Shown: positions 35,412 to 45,381 of the stretch, piece by piece
How the letters are laid out: every line of letters starts with the position of its first letter
How positions within the stretch are numbered: position 1 is the first letter of the stretch
Source: Woeseiaceae bacterium
Lineage (GTDB): Bacteria; Pseudomonadota; Gammaproteobacteria; Steroidobacterales; Woeseiaceae
NCBI GenBank assembly: GCA_030066655.1
Contig: JASJBE010000002.1
Location: 1-64,000 of the forward strand
Reading direction: 5' to 3'
DNA: 64,000 nucleotides
The notes under the pieces: generated by a model
Databases searched by the model: none
Told to the model about the DNA's origin: nothing
Seen by the model: only the letters and a program-made list of their open reading frames with translations
Position numbers and translations under genes: made by a program

Positions 35412-35762
35412 TTGAATGAGAACAAGGTTGGCAAACCAGCGCAGACCATCTGGCGATATCCAGAAATCCTCGAGCAGCTTTCAGAAGACCGGCCGTTTCT
35501 GGAGATCGCGGAATTTTCGGACAACCTGAGTGTCGAGCTGTACAAGCCGGTCGGCGAAGACACGCAGATGCCGCACACGCGCGACGAACTCTACATCGTC
35601 GCTTCCGGCAGCGGCCTGTTCACGCTTGAGAAAGATGAGTTTCCGTTCGCCAAGGGTGACGTCATCTTCGTTCCCGCACAGGCCGAGCATCGCTTCTCTT
35701 CGTTCAGCGACGATTTCTCGACCTGGGTCATCTTCTTTGGGCCCGAAAAACCCGTGGCCTGA
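35412..35762 (+). CDS. cupin-domain protein
   Basis: Small single-domain cupin of 116 residues. TRDELYIVASGSG and the later AEHRFSSFSDDF correspond to the two cupin motifs, though the first has fewer histidines than the usual metal-binding set (H-T-R-D-E-L-Y), so metal binding is uncertain. The TTG at 35412 starts the frame. It is divergent from usp and convergent with the Mpo1-like gene. The substrate is unknown. Confidence 0.75.
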   Translation: MNENKVGKPAQTIWRYPEILEQLSEDRPFLEIAEFSDNLSVELYKPVGEDTQMPHTRDELYIVASGSGLFTLEKDEFPFAKGDVIFVPAQAEHRFSSFSDDFSTWVIFFGPEKPVA

Positions 35763-35783
35763 AACAGGCGATGAAACGCTTTG

Positions 35784-36314
35784 CTATCCAGCCTGCTCGG
35801 CTGCCCTGCGCTCGGCGATCTGCTGCTGCACAATGTCGAACAGGTCCTTTCGCAGGCCGGCAATCTTGAACAGCTCGACGACGGTGAAGAACGGCGCCGC
35901 CAGGTTTGCCTGGATCGGGTGCTTGACGAGCACCGGCATCGACCGCTCAACGTAGTGCCCGACAAACTGGCCGGCGTAGCCGCCGAAGAACGCCGCGGCC
36001 GCAATGCCACCGGATACGGCCAACGGCAACTGACCGATGCTGGCTGCCAGCATCTCGAGTAGCAATGCCGCGACGAGGAAAACGATCGCGAACATGAGGT
36101 CCAGCGTCAGGTAGAACAGGAAAAAGCCGAGGATGACGATGTGCGCCAGGTTGACGGAGAAACCCGGCAGCGCAAATTCCAGCCACGTCATCGGAATCAA
36201 GGCGCCGAGCATGATCGTCGGAATACCGATCATGTGCATGAAGACGTTGAAAGGATGCTGGTGTGCGGCGGCATAGCCGGTCAGCATATCCATGAGTTTG
36301 CTATCCGTGTTCAT
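35784..36314 (-). CDS. Mpo1-like (DUF962) membrane protein
   Basis: Integral membrane protein of the DUF962/YGL010w family, whose yeast member Mpo1 is a dioxygenase in fatty-acid alpha-oxidation. The family N-terminus YAAAHQHPFNVFMHMIGIP, with its histidines, is present, followed by four hydrophobic helices and the H-P motif VLVKHPIQANLAAPFF. Start taken at MNTDSKL (36314), because the 48 codons upstream in the same frame are not family sequence. About 176 residues. Confidence 0.8.
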   Translation of the reverse strand: MNTDSKLMDMLTGYAAAHQHPFNVFMHMIGIPTIMLGALIPMTWLEFALPGFSVNLAHIVILGFFLFYLTLDLMFAIVFLVAALLLEMLAASIGQLPLAVSGGIAAAAFFGGYAGQFVGHYVERSMPVLVKHPIQANLAAPFFTVVELFKIAGLRKDLFDIVQQQIAERRAAEQAG

Positions 36315-36457
36315 TGGTGGGCCCGTCCGGAAAACGGCAAATTTATCACGACGGGGCGGCTGCGAAAATTGTGTAGATGGGTAATTTTTACCATCTAGCT
36401 CCACTACCGCGAACGCATGCGATAGAGTGTTCCCTCGTCCAGGAGGCTTGTCGTCCA

Positions 36458-36850
36458 ATGATCAAAGTTCTGCTTTTCGCCGTGATCGCGGCGCTGCTCA
36501 TCTGGATCTACCTCAGGCTGAACCAGGGCCGCTCATCCCGAGCTGCTGATGACCGAAAGCTCCCGGCGCCCGATCGAGGCGCATACCACGCGGTCGCCAT
36601 TCGATTTCCGGAACATGCCTGTGCCGCGGCGAAACGCCACGCGGGCGAACGTTTCCTGGCAAGTGAGTCTCCCGACTTGCCGTTAGAGGGCTGCGATGCG
36701 AGCAAGTGCGAATGCTACTTCGCGCATTACGACGACCGGCGCAGCGGCTACGATCGTCGCAGCCCTTACGATCCTGTTCTCGGATCATCGGGTACCGGCT
36801 TGCATGAGATTGAACGTCGCCAGAGTGGCGGGCGACGCAAGGACGACTAG
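36458..36850 (+). CDS. hypothetical membrane-anchored protein
   Basis: Not recognised as a named family. 130 residues: a single N-terminal hydrophobic helix (VLLFAVIAALLIWIYL) then a soluble cytoplasmic region with the cysteines C-X-A-A-K and CDASKCECYFAHYDDR, ending in Arg-rich repeats (DDRRSGYDRRSPYD, ERRQSGGRRKDD). The cysteine/histidine cluster could bind metal. The ATG at 36458 is preceded by AGGAGG (36441-36446), which fixes the start. The stop lies three bases before a 148-bp palindromic element. Confidence 0.7.
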   Translation: MIKVLLFAVIAALLIWIYLRLNQGRSSRAADDRKLPAPDRGAYHAVAIRFPEHACAAAKRHAGERFLASESPDLPLEGCDASKCECYFAHYDDRRSGYDRRSPYDPVLGSSGTGLHEIERRQSGGRRKDD

Positions 36851-36853
36851 CTA

Positions 36854-37001
36854 CCGCAGCGTGTTGAAAAAATTCTCAGGCGAGTGCGAGACAAGGCGGT
36901 TTCCGGAGAAAAAGCGCAGTGTCCATGTGAGTACATGAGCATTTTGAACCGGAAACCAACGCCGGATCGTGCCGGCTGAGGCTTTTCTCAAGACGCTGCG
37001 G
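36854..37001. repeat. 148-bp nested palindrome (MITE-like)
   Basis: Terminal inverted repeats of 19 bases (17 matching: CCGCAGCGT-TTGA-AAAA), inner arms CTCAG / CTGAG and GGTTTCCGG / CCGGAAACC, all centred on the same point (36927.5), and an apical CATGT / ACATG. It is flanked by CTA on both sides, a possible 3-bp target duplication. It carries no gene and fills the gap between two convergent genes, starting 3 bases after one stop and ending 1 base before the other. Confidence 0.8.
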
Positions 37002-37634
37002 CTAGTAGCCGTACTCTGCAATCGTCGCCTCGTAGTTCCTCAACTCAACCTGCGCTGCGGCCCGGTCGGCCACCAGGCTGTCGAGCTCGGCCTCGATCTC
37101 GCCGGTGCGTTCAGCAAGATCCTTTAGTTCCGCGAGGATGATGATGCGCTCTTCCGTCGGCGTTTCCCTGGCGATCAGCGCCGCTTCCCTGTCGAGTATG
37201 TCCTGCTTCGTGCGCTCGAGCTCTGCTTCGCGACCGTAGATCGCGGAGTTCGCCGAGTTGACGGCGGACCTCAGCGAATAAAGCTGGCTGCCAACGCGGT
37301 AGGCCTCGAGGAACGAACCTTCCATCGCGACGTCGCAGACGCCGTAGTACTTGCCGCCGTTAGCGCCGACCTGGAAGCCTCGCGACGGCTGACAGTATTC
37401 GACCAGTCCTTCCTTGCGACCCGCCTGGTAGGTGTCAAAATCCGCAGTGTAGCCGTGCTTCGCACAAGCCTTGCGCCGGCCCGAGAAGGCATCTGTCGAG
37501 TAGCCGCGTGAGCCGTCCTCATAACCGATAGCGCGCCAGTCACTGTTTGCACATTCTTCCGAGCTCATCGACGCGCAGCCGCCGAGCCAGGCCGTGAACA
37601 GCACAACAACGAAAATCTTGTAATGACCCTGCAT
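37002..37634 (-). CDS. DUF2799-family lipoprotein
   Basis: 210-residue envelope protein. The N-terminal signal peptide ends in a lipobox (LGGC), so it is lipid-anchored. The first half matches DUF2799 (SDWRAIGYEDGSRGY, GRKEGLVEYCQPSRGF, with conserved cysteines); the second half (about 125-205) is a charged coiled coil. Function unknown. Convergent with the preceding hypothetical gene across the palindrome, and divergent from the NERD gene. Confidence 0.8.
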   Translation of the reverse strand: MQGHYKIFVVVLFTAWLGGCASMSSEECANSDWRAIGYEDGSRGYSTDAFSGRRKACAKHGYTADFDTYQAGRKEGLVEYCQPSRGFQVGANGGKYYGVCDVAMEGSFLEAYRVGSQLYSLRSAVNSANSAIYGREAELERTKQDILDREAALIARETPTEERIIILAELKDLAERTGEIEAELDSLVADRAAAQVELRNYEATIAEYGY

Positions 37635-37759
37635 GTCCCTCTCCCAAAAGGTCCGTCTCGATACGAGAACTCAATCGCATCGAATTTACTGCCAGTCTAG
37701 GCGCGAGGCATGAACAGGAACTGAATTCGGCGAACCATGCACGCATAAACCTGTTGCGA

Positions 37760-37802
37760 TGTGACAAAGTTCACAGTGCAAGCGTCTACCTGTCGCTATT
37801 CT
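37760..37802 (+). promoter_or_regulatory. class II CRP-dependent promoter
   Basis: TGTGA-CAAAGT-TCACA (37760-37775) is a perfect pair of CRP/Vfr half-sites with the 6-base spacer. A -10 hexamer TATTCT begins at 37797, so the CRP site centre is 29.5 bases from the first base of the -10, exactly the class II (-41.5) geometry. No -35 is needed in that arrangement. The NERD gene starts about 20 bases after the predicted transcription start, with AAGGA as ribosome binding site. Confidence 0.75.
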
Positions 37803-37828
37803 GAGACAGCGTAAGGAAGCGAGTCATA

Positions 37829-38698
37829 ATGGATATGGATGTTCAGGCTGTTAGTGGTGCGGCGACGGTCGCTATTGCATGCACGGTGGCGTTCTACGTC
37901 ATTGCCAAAACCTGGCAGATGCTGATCTACAGCTTCCCCAAATCACAGAATTTCGCCGACTCCATCATGCGGGAATCGGCAGAACGCATTCGTCACGAAC
38001 TGAATCACCTGAGCCGTAAGCAGCTGACCTATCTCAGCGCCGGTACCGTCTTTATCCTGATCTTCGCGACGGCCTATGTCCTGAACGCCGAGCAACTGTA
38101 CGTTGACTATCCGCAGTGGCAACTCAATATGCTGCTGGTCATCGCAGCGTTGACGATGATGTTCGGCATGCACAGGAGCTGGCGCACTTTTTCTGAATGG
38201 CGGCAGCTGTCCTTCAAACGCGACGCGACGCTGTCGATCGGTCATGGCCTGCAGAAGGTTGCTACCGACAACGGTCGTGTCTATCACGACGTCGACAGCG
38301 GCAACAACACGATCGATCACGTCGTAGTCGGTATCAAGGGTGTCTACGGCGTACACGTCATCGCGCGTCGTCCGGTGAAGGGCGGCTCCGTCGTCGCCGC
38401 GGGCGGCAAGCTGCGCTTCTCGAACAGCAACGACGTCATCAGCGTCGCTGACCTGCGTCGAGCGAACAGCGCGCTGAGTCGTGAGCTTTCCGCGTGCACC
38501 GAGACCGACATCAAGGTGCGTCTTGTCATTGGCGTTCCGGGCTGGGAGATCGAAAGCCAGGGCGACGGCAGCCTGCTGCTCGTCAATGAGCGCAACCTGC
38601 CGATGATCAAGGGTTGGCGCGACACGGCCGAGTTCCTGCTCAACGACGTCGTTGACACGATCAACGCCACGCTGACGGTGCGCTGCTCGCTAGAGTAA
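37829..38698 (+). CDS. membrane-anchored NERD-domain protein
   Basis: 289 residues. There is a hydrophobic N-terminal helix (about 10-33) and two more helices (about 66-112), then a cytoplasmic nuclease-related domain (NERD, about 145-250) with RVYHDVDSGNNTIDHVVVG and GVYGVHVIA. In NERD proteins the strand after IDH-VVG normally carries an E-x-K pair; here the equivalent segment is VIARRP, so the nuclease centre may be lost. It has its own apparent CRP-controlled promoter. Role unknown. Confidence 0.72.
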   Translation: MDMDVQAVSGAATVAIACTVAFYVIAKTWQMLIYSFPKSQNFADSIMRESAERIRHELNHLSRKQLTYLSAGTVFILIFATAYVLNAEQLYVDYPQWQLNMLLVIAALTMMFGMHRSWRTFSEWRQLSFKRDATLSIGHGLQKVATDNGRVYHDVDSGNNTIDHVVVGIKGVYGVHVIARRPVKGGSVVAAGGKLRFSNSNDVISVADLRRANSALSRELSACTETDIKVRLVIGVPGWEIESQGDGSLLLVNERNLPMIKGWRDTAEFLLNDVVDTINATLTVRCSLE

Positions 38699-38735
38699 TC
38701 GCCCGCTATATCGGCCTCAGCCGATCGCCGAAAAC

Positions 38736-39803
38736 CTATATTGGCTCCAGCCGTTCGACTATTCTGCCGCTGGCAATCACATCGTTGAGTTCATCGGCTA
38801 ACTCCTTGCATCGATCGACAACGATTCGCCAGTTCTTCTCACGCACGTCCGGTGGATAGTTCGCAAAGTCCTTCCGGTCGGGGATCTTCCGCTCCGGCAG
38901 CGTTTCGACGAAAGCCTTCGACGGACAGATCAGCAGCGTCCGGTCGACATGCTCGGGTTGCGGACGACGATGCTTCAGGCCCTTGTCGAACCAGCCGGGT
39001 ACGATCCGGTCGATGAAATGCAGGTATAGCGTGAGCCGCTCTTCGTAACTGTGCGGCAGGTCGAGGTGGTAGTCGATGACGCCGCCATCCCGATACACGC
39101 CCGGCGGCGCGCCTTCGATATCGCGGACGCCGGACAGCACGAGGGGTATCGACCCCGTCGCCAGAATCGATGGCTTCAGGTTAGCGGCCGTTAACGGCAC
39201 CTGGTGCAACGGGAATCCTTCCAGCTCGAAGAACGGCGGCTTGTCGCGTTCGTCATGAAACAGGGCACGCTCGAAAAAACTGCCCAGCGTCTTGCGACTC
39301 ACGACATTGGCCACCGCCGCTGCCAGCAACGACGATGCGAGCACGCCGCGGTTTTCCGACTGGCCCAGGTGCTTGCTGCGCACGGTCATGACGTTGGTCC
39401 TCAAGACCGGGTGCGAGAGCACTTCGTCAACGCCGTTGTTGCCGAAAACCAGGTCGAGAATCTCCTTACTCTTTTCGGTGATCTCAAAGCGATCCGGTTT
39501 CTCCGAATACGTCTGCGACAGGTAAGCCTCTTCGAAACGTTCGATTGCCGCGACGGGATCCCGCTGCCCGTAGCAGGCGAATCGCCATGCGCCAATGGAC
39601 GTGCCGATCGTAAAGACCGGCCCGGCCATCTTCGGCAGGACCTCGGTGGCGACGACACGGTCCAGCTGACTGAGTATCAGCCACTTCGCACCGCCCGACG
39701 CGCCGGCCAGCGTGCCGATCATGTCGGGCGAAAAACCACGCTCCCGTAGCATCCGAATGGCGCCGGGGCCCGCGCGAAAAGTCAGTGAATTTGGGCGAGA
39801 CAT
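38736..39803 (-). CDS. patatin-like phospholipase family protein
   Basis: 355 residues of patatin fold. The nucleophile elbow is GTSIG with S69, the oxyanion-type loop is GASGGAKW (residues 34-41), and the catalytic aspartate sits in YRDGGVIDYHLD. It lacks a signal peptide, so is cytosolic or membrane-associated. It probably hydrolyses lipid acyl esters; the substrate cannot be told. The gene stands alone, convergent with the NERD gene. Confidence 0.85.
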   Translation of the reverse strand: MSRPNSLTFRAGPGAIRMLRERGFSPDMIGTLAGASGGAKWLILSQLDRVVATEVLPKMAGPVFTIGTSIGAWRFACYGQRDPVAAIERFEEAYLSQTYSEKPDRFEITEKSKEILDLVFGNNGVDEVLSHPVLRTNVMTVRSKHLGQSENRGVLASSLLAAAVANVVSRKTLGSFFERALFHDERDKPPFFELEGFPLHQVPLTAANLKPSILATGSIPLVLSGVRDIEGAPPGVYRDGGVIDYHLDLPHSYEERLTLYLHFIDRIVPGWFDKGLKHRRPQPEHVDRTLLICPSKAFVETLPERKIPDRKDFANYPPDVREKNWRIVVDRCKELADELNDVIASGRIVERLEPI

Positions 39804-39981
39804 CGGGTTGATTAGGCCAAAACGCTATTTGATGGTGTAAGGCGCTTCCTTGCAAGAGCTTATTCAGGGCCACGTTACGTCAACTAGGCGGCGCGAAACC
39901 CGGTGGATGATAGCTGTGTCACAACACGGTGAGCCCAGATCCGTAGTATGGTAAGGCCCTGTGCCCATACGGGACCCCTCT

Positions 39982-42732
39982 ATGCTACGCCGCCTCGCCT
40001 GCCTGCCCCTGTTGCTGTTAGCCAGTTCTCTGGGCTACGCGCACAGCGAACTGGACAAACCGATTTTTGTTGCCCCGGGCGGCCAGGACACCGGACGTTG
40101 TGAGGACGTCGAGCACCCCTGCGCGAGCATCGGCTATGCATTGAGCAATGCCGGCAAGGGCAACCAGATCCGGGTCAGCGTCGGACGATTTCAGGTCACC
40201 GACGTCTCGGAGGTCTTTCACCTGGTCAGCGGTACGCTCGACATCCGCGGCGGCTTCGACCGGGAGACCGGCGAAGCGACCGGGCAGAAGACGGTACTGG
40301 TCGGCGTGCCCTCTGAATATCGAGCGACACTTGCCGGGCGTGGTTTTCATGTCGTTGCGGACCAGAAAGGCAACACGCCAGCCCTGACAAAGCAGACCGC
40401 CGTCTTGTTAAAGCAGCGCGAGACTATGCAGGCCGGACTCAGCGCTGCGCCCTGTCAAAGCGGCACGGTCGGGGGGCTCGAATGTAGCCAGGTCGATCTG
40501 CTCGGCCATGTTCCGTTCAACGCCGTCAGCACGAATCCGTCGCGCGGCGCCGATGTCTGGGGCTTTGTCGACCTGAACACGAATCGCGAATACGCGATCA
40601 TGGGCTATGGAACGGGTACGGCCGTCTTCGACATCAGCGACCCGACGTCACCGCGGGAGGTTGGCTTTATTGACGGACAGTCGACCATCTGGCGAGATAT
40701 CAAGGTCCATCAGCGCTACGACCCGAGCGCTGAACGCTTCGAGGCTTTCGCCTACGTGACAACCGACGGCGCCGGCGACGGCCTTTTCGTCATCGACATG
40801 ACGGACTTGCCACACCGCATCTCGCGAGTCAGCTACGCGAGCGACTTTTCCGCCGCCCACAACGTATTCGCGATCAATTCCGACTACGCAACGGGGCTGC
40901 CGATCAAAGGTGATCGACCGGGGCTGATCGTTGCCGGCTCGAACAACGGCACGGGCGTGTTCCGAAGCTACAGCCTGGATGCCGCCAGCAGTCCGTTCTT
41001 CGAGGACATGCCGCCCTCCGGCGAGTCGAGCTGCCCGGGCAACGACGGATGCTACATGCATGACGCGGCTTCGATGATTATCGACGACAGCCGTATTAGT
41101 CAGTGCCCCAACGCGACGACCTATTGTGAGGTCCTGTTCGACTTCAACGAGTCCACGATCGACCTGTGGGATGTCACCGATGCCTCGAACCCGGTTCGTC
41201 TCAGCCGCACCCCGTATTCGAACTCCCGCTACACGCACTCGGGCTGGCCGTCTGAAGACAAGCAGACCCTGTTCGTGCACGACGAACTCGACGAACGCGA
41301 CCTCAACCTGAACACGACGGTGCGTTCCTTTTCAATCGCGGACCTGTCGGCGCCCACGCCGCTCGGTGTTTACACCGGTGCGAACGACTCGATCGACCAC
41401 AACGGTTTCGTTCGCGGCAACCGCTACTACATGTCGAACTACAGCAATGGACTCACCGTTCTCGACATCACGAATCCGGCGATTCCAACTCGAATCGGCT
41501 TCCTGGACACCTATCCGGCGCCGGCCGGCTCCAGTTTCGTCGGCGCGTGGGGCGCCTACCCGTACTTTCCCAGTGGCGTCATCGCTATCAGCGACATTGA
41601 CAGCGGGCTGTACATCGCCGAGGACCAGACGCTAGGCGTCGCGGAGGGATCGCTGTCGTTCTCGTCACCGTCTTTCGGTGTGGCCGAGGGCGGCAGCGCC
41701 GCGCTCCGCGTCGACCGCATCGGCGGCAGCGCCGGCGCCGTCAGCGTCGACTACGAGATCATCGGCGCGAGTGGCGACGAGAACGACATCGCCGCCAGCG
41801 GCACGTTGAGCTGGGCGAACGGCGACGCCGACGCCAAGTCGATCGCCGTCGACGCGCTGGTGGACGGTCAGTCCGAGCCCCTTGAGCAGTTGATCGTCCG
41901 ACTTATCGCGCCGACAGACGGCGCGACGTTGTCGGCGCCTGCCGAAACGATGCTGTACATCGGTGACAGTGTCGCCGTCTCGGAAGTCCAGTTCGACACC
42001 GACCGCATTGTCATCGCCGAGCGCGGTTTCGGCACAGCGATCGCCATCGTGGAGCGCGCTGGCAGCGCAGTCGGCGCAATCAGCGTCGATTACAGCGTAA
42101 ACGACCTGAGCGCCACGGCCGGCAGCGACTACTCGGGCCCCACGAGCGGCACGCTGTCCTGGGCCGACGGCGATGCGAGACCGCAGTGGATCGAGTTCCC
42201 GATTAGCGACGACGGTTCCGGGGAGCCTACCGAAGAATTCGAGATAGTCCTGTCTGATCCGCAGGGTGCGAGCCTCGGCGCCAAGCCGGGCCTTACGGTT
42301 GCGATTCAGGATGCCGACGGCGCCAACGAGGCGCCGAACGCCAATGCCGGTCCGGCAAGAACGGTCGGCGGCGGCACCAGCGTGACGCTGGATGGCACTG
42401 CGTCCACCGACCCCGACGGCGACACGCTGAGCTATGCGTGGACTCAGACGATGGGCCCCACGGTATCGATTGCCAACGCGAGCAGCGCAAGGGCCAGCTT
42501 CACGGCGCCGTCCGTTGCTTCCGATACGTTGTTGCGGTTCGAGTTGCGGGTGTCAGACCCGAGTGGTGAGTCGGATACGGCCAGCGTTGGCATCACGGTC
42601 TCGGCACCGACTGCACCGCAACCACCGGACGCCGGTGGTGGTGGAGGCGGCGGCGTCATGTCGTTGTGGGCTCTGCTCTTACTGCTGATGGCAGCCGTCA
42701 TGCGGCACCGCGGGGCAATGCCGAGACTGTAA
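39982..42732 (+). CDS. choice-of-anchor B family surface protein with Calx-beta, PKD-like and GlyGly-CTERM regions
   Basis: Secreted or surface protein of 916 residues. A signal peptide (MLRRLACLPLLLLASSLGYA) is followed by a short PCASIGYAL-type segment, then the choice-of-anchor B beta-propeller-like region (AVFDISDPTSPREVGFI, LTVLDITNPAIPTRIGFLD), two Calx-beta repeats (about 560-770, each with SGTLSWA-GDA), a PKD/REJ-like domain (TSVTLDGTASTDPDGDTLSY) and a C-terminal GGGGGG + hydrophobic helix + MRHR tail, the rhombosortase-processed GlyGly-CTERM signal. A GTG 7 codons upstream is possible but the ATG begins the signal peptide. Confidence 0.87.
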   Translation: MLRRLACLPLLLLASSLGYAHSELDKPIFVAPGGQDTGRCEDVEHPCASIGYALSNAGKGNQIRVSVGRFQVTDVSEVFHLVSGTLDIRGGFDRETGEATGQKTVLVGVPSEYRATLAGRGFHVVADQKGNTPALTKQTAVLLKQRETMQAGLSAAPCQSGTVGGLECSQVDLLGHVPFNAVSTNPSRGADVWGFVDLNTNREYAIMGYGTGTAVFDISDPTSPREVGFIDGQSTIWRDIKVHQRYDPSAERFEAFAYVTTDGAGDGLFVIDMTDLPHRISRVSYASDFSAAHNVFAINSDYATGLPIKGDRPGLIVAGSNNGTGVFRSYSLDAASSPFFEDMPPSGESSCPGNDGCYMHDAASMIIDDSRISQCPNATTYCEVLFDFNESTIDLWDVTDASNPVRLSRTPYSNSRYTHSGWPSEDKQTLFVHDELDERDLNLNTTVRSFSIADLSAPTPLGVYTGANDSIDHNGFVRGNRYYMSNYSNGLTVLDITNPAIPTRIGFLDTYPAPAGSSFVGAWGAYPYFPSGVIAISDIDSGLYIAEDQTLGVAEGSLSFSSPSFGVAEGGSAALRVDRIGGSAGAVSVDYEIIGASGDENDIAASGTLSWANGDADAKSIAVDALVDGQSEPLEQLIVRLIAPTDGATLSAPAETMLYIGDSVAVSEVQFDTDRIVIAERGFGTAIAIVERAGSAVGAISVDYSVNDLSATAGSDYSGPTSGTLSWADGDARPQWIEFPISDDGSGEPTEEFEIVLSDPQGASLGAKPGLTVAIQDADGANEAPNANAGPARTVGGGTSVTLDGTASTDPDGDTLSYAWTQTMGPTVSIANASSARASFTAPSVASDTLLRFELRVSDPSGESDTASVGITVSAPTAPQPPDAGGGGGGGVMSLWALLLLLMAAVMRHRGAMPRL

Positions 42733-42872
42733 GCGCGGTCGTAGGCGTGCCAGGGCCTCTCGACCGAAGGCAGAATTTCTGCGGCAGACTATCAGGTTGC
42801 TTGCTGCCCCGGGTCCTGTGACCCGCTGTCCGCAGTCAGGAGATCGACGCCCCGCAGGCTCTTTGACACAAC

Positions 42873-44292
<1,420 letters not shown>

Positions 44293-44481
44293 CTAGCCGC
44301 GGGCCAGGAACAACAGGCCGAGCCCGGCGATCATCGTCACCAGGCCAACCACCCGCAGGTGATTGTCACTTAGCTCGGACATCTGCGCCACTATTTGTCG
44401 ATACAGCCTCGGACCGACGAACGGGATCATGCCTTCGATAACGAGAAACAGCGCGAACGCCGTCAGTATCTCGGTCATCAT
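44293..44481 (-). CDS. yjeT: DUF2065 small membrane protein (YjeT)
   Basis: 62-residue protein with two hydrophobic helices (about 6-26 and 42-60) and the family signature EGMIPFVGP. It lies between hflC and purA exactly as in E. coli. Function unknown; the constant position suggests a link to the HflKC membrane complex, which is inference. Confidence 0.9.
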   Translation of the reverse strand: MMTEILTAFALFLVIEGMIPFVGPRLYRQIVAQMSELSDNHLRVVGLVTMIAGLGLLFLARG

Positions 44482-44511
44482 CGAGACAGAACCCGCCGTC
44501 GCGGCGCGCCG

Positions 44512-45381
44512 CTATTCAGTCCGCGAGCGGTTCAGGTAGCGGAAGAACTCGTTGTCCGGTCCCATGACGAGAATGTCGCCGGCATTGCCCATCGAGCTCT
44601 TGTAGGCCTCGATGCTGCGGTAGAACGCGTAGAACTCGGGGTTCTGATTAAAGGCGTTCGCGTAGATCTCGGCTGACCGGGCATCGCCTCGGCCGCGGAT
44701 CATCTCGGCCTCTCGACGCGCATCGGCCAGAATGATCGTCTTCTGACGGTCCGCTTCGGCTCGAATCTTCTCGGCGGCCGCCTCACCTTCAGAGCGCAGC
44801 TCCTCGGCGATTCGAGCACGCTCCGCGGACATCTGCGCGTACACGGCGTTCTTAACGTTGTCCATCAGCTCGACCTGCTTCACCCGGAAGTCGACGAGCT
44901 CGACGCCCAGATCCTGGGCCGTGCCCGCCGCCGTGACGAGCATGTCTCGCATCAGGTCGGCGCGCTCGACAGAGATCGCCTCGGCAACCGTGCGCTTACC
45001 GAACTCGGTCACGACCGCGTTCTTGATGATCTCAGACAAACGCTGGTCGGCCGCGACCCGGCTCCCGCCGGTCGACGTGTAGAAACGCAATGCGTCAACG
45101 ATTCGGTACTTGACGAAGAAATCGACGCGCAGCGCACGCTTCTCGGCCGTGAAGACACGTTCCGGCCGATCGGAGATCGTCAGGATCTGCTTCGGGAACT
45201 TGCGTACCGTGTCGATCAGCGGAAACTTCCACTTCAGGCCAGGCTCTTCGTACGACTCGACGACCTCACCCAGCCGAATCTTGATCGCCTGGTCACGCTC
45301 ATTGACCGTGAACAGCGTCAAACCGGCGAGGACGATTACGATACCGCCGATAACCAATACTCTGAATGCTCCGCTGCTCAT
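44512..45381 (-). CDS. hflC: FtsH protease regulator HflC
   Basis: SPFH/prohibitin-family membrane protein that with HflK forms the large periplasmic cage regulating FtsH. 289 residues: an N-terminal membrane anchor (about 8-25), the SPFH domain, and the helical region rich in Ala/Glu/Arg (RSEGEAAAEKIRAEADRQK). The start overlaps the hflK stop by one base. Confidence 0.96.
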   Translation of the reverse strand: MSSGAFRVLVIGGIVIVLAGLTLFTVNERDQAIKIRLGEVVESYEEPGLKWKFPLIDTVRKFPKQILTISDRPERVFTAEKRALRVDFFVKYRIVDALRFYTSTGGSRVAADQRLSEIIKNAVVTEFGKRTVAEAISVERADLMRDMLVTAAGTAQDLGVELVDFRVKQVELMDNVKNAVYAQMSAERARIAEELRSEGEAAAEKIRAEADRQKTIILADARREAEMIRGRGDARSAEIYANAFNQNPEFYAFYRSIEAYKSSMGNAGDILVMGPDNEFFRYLNRSRTE

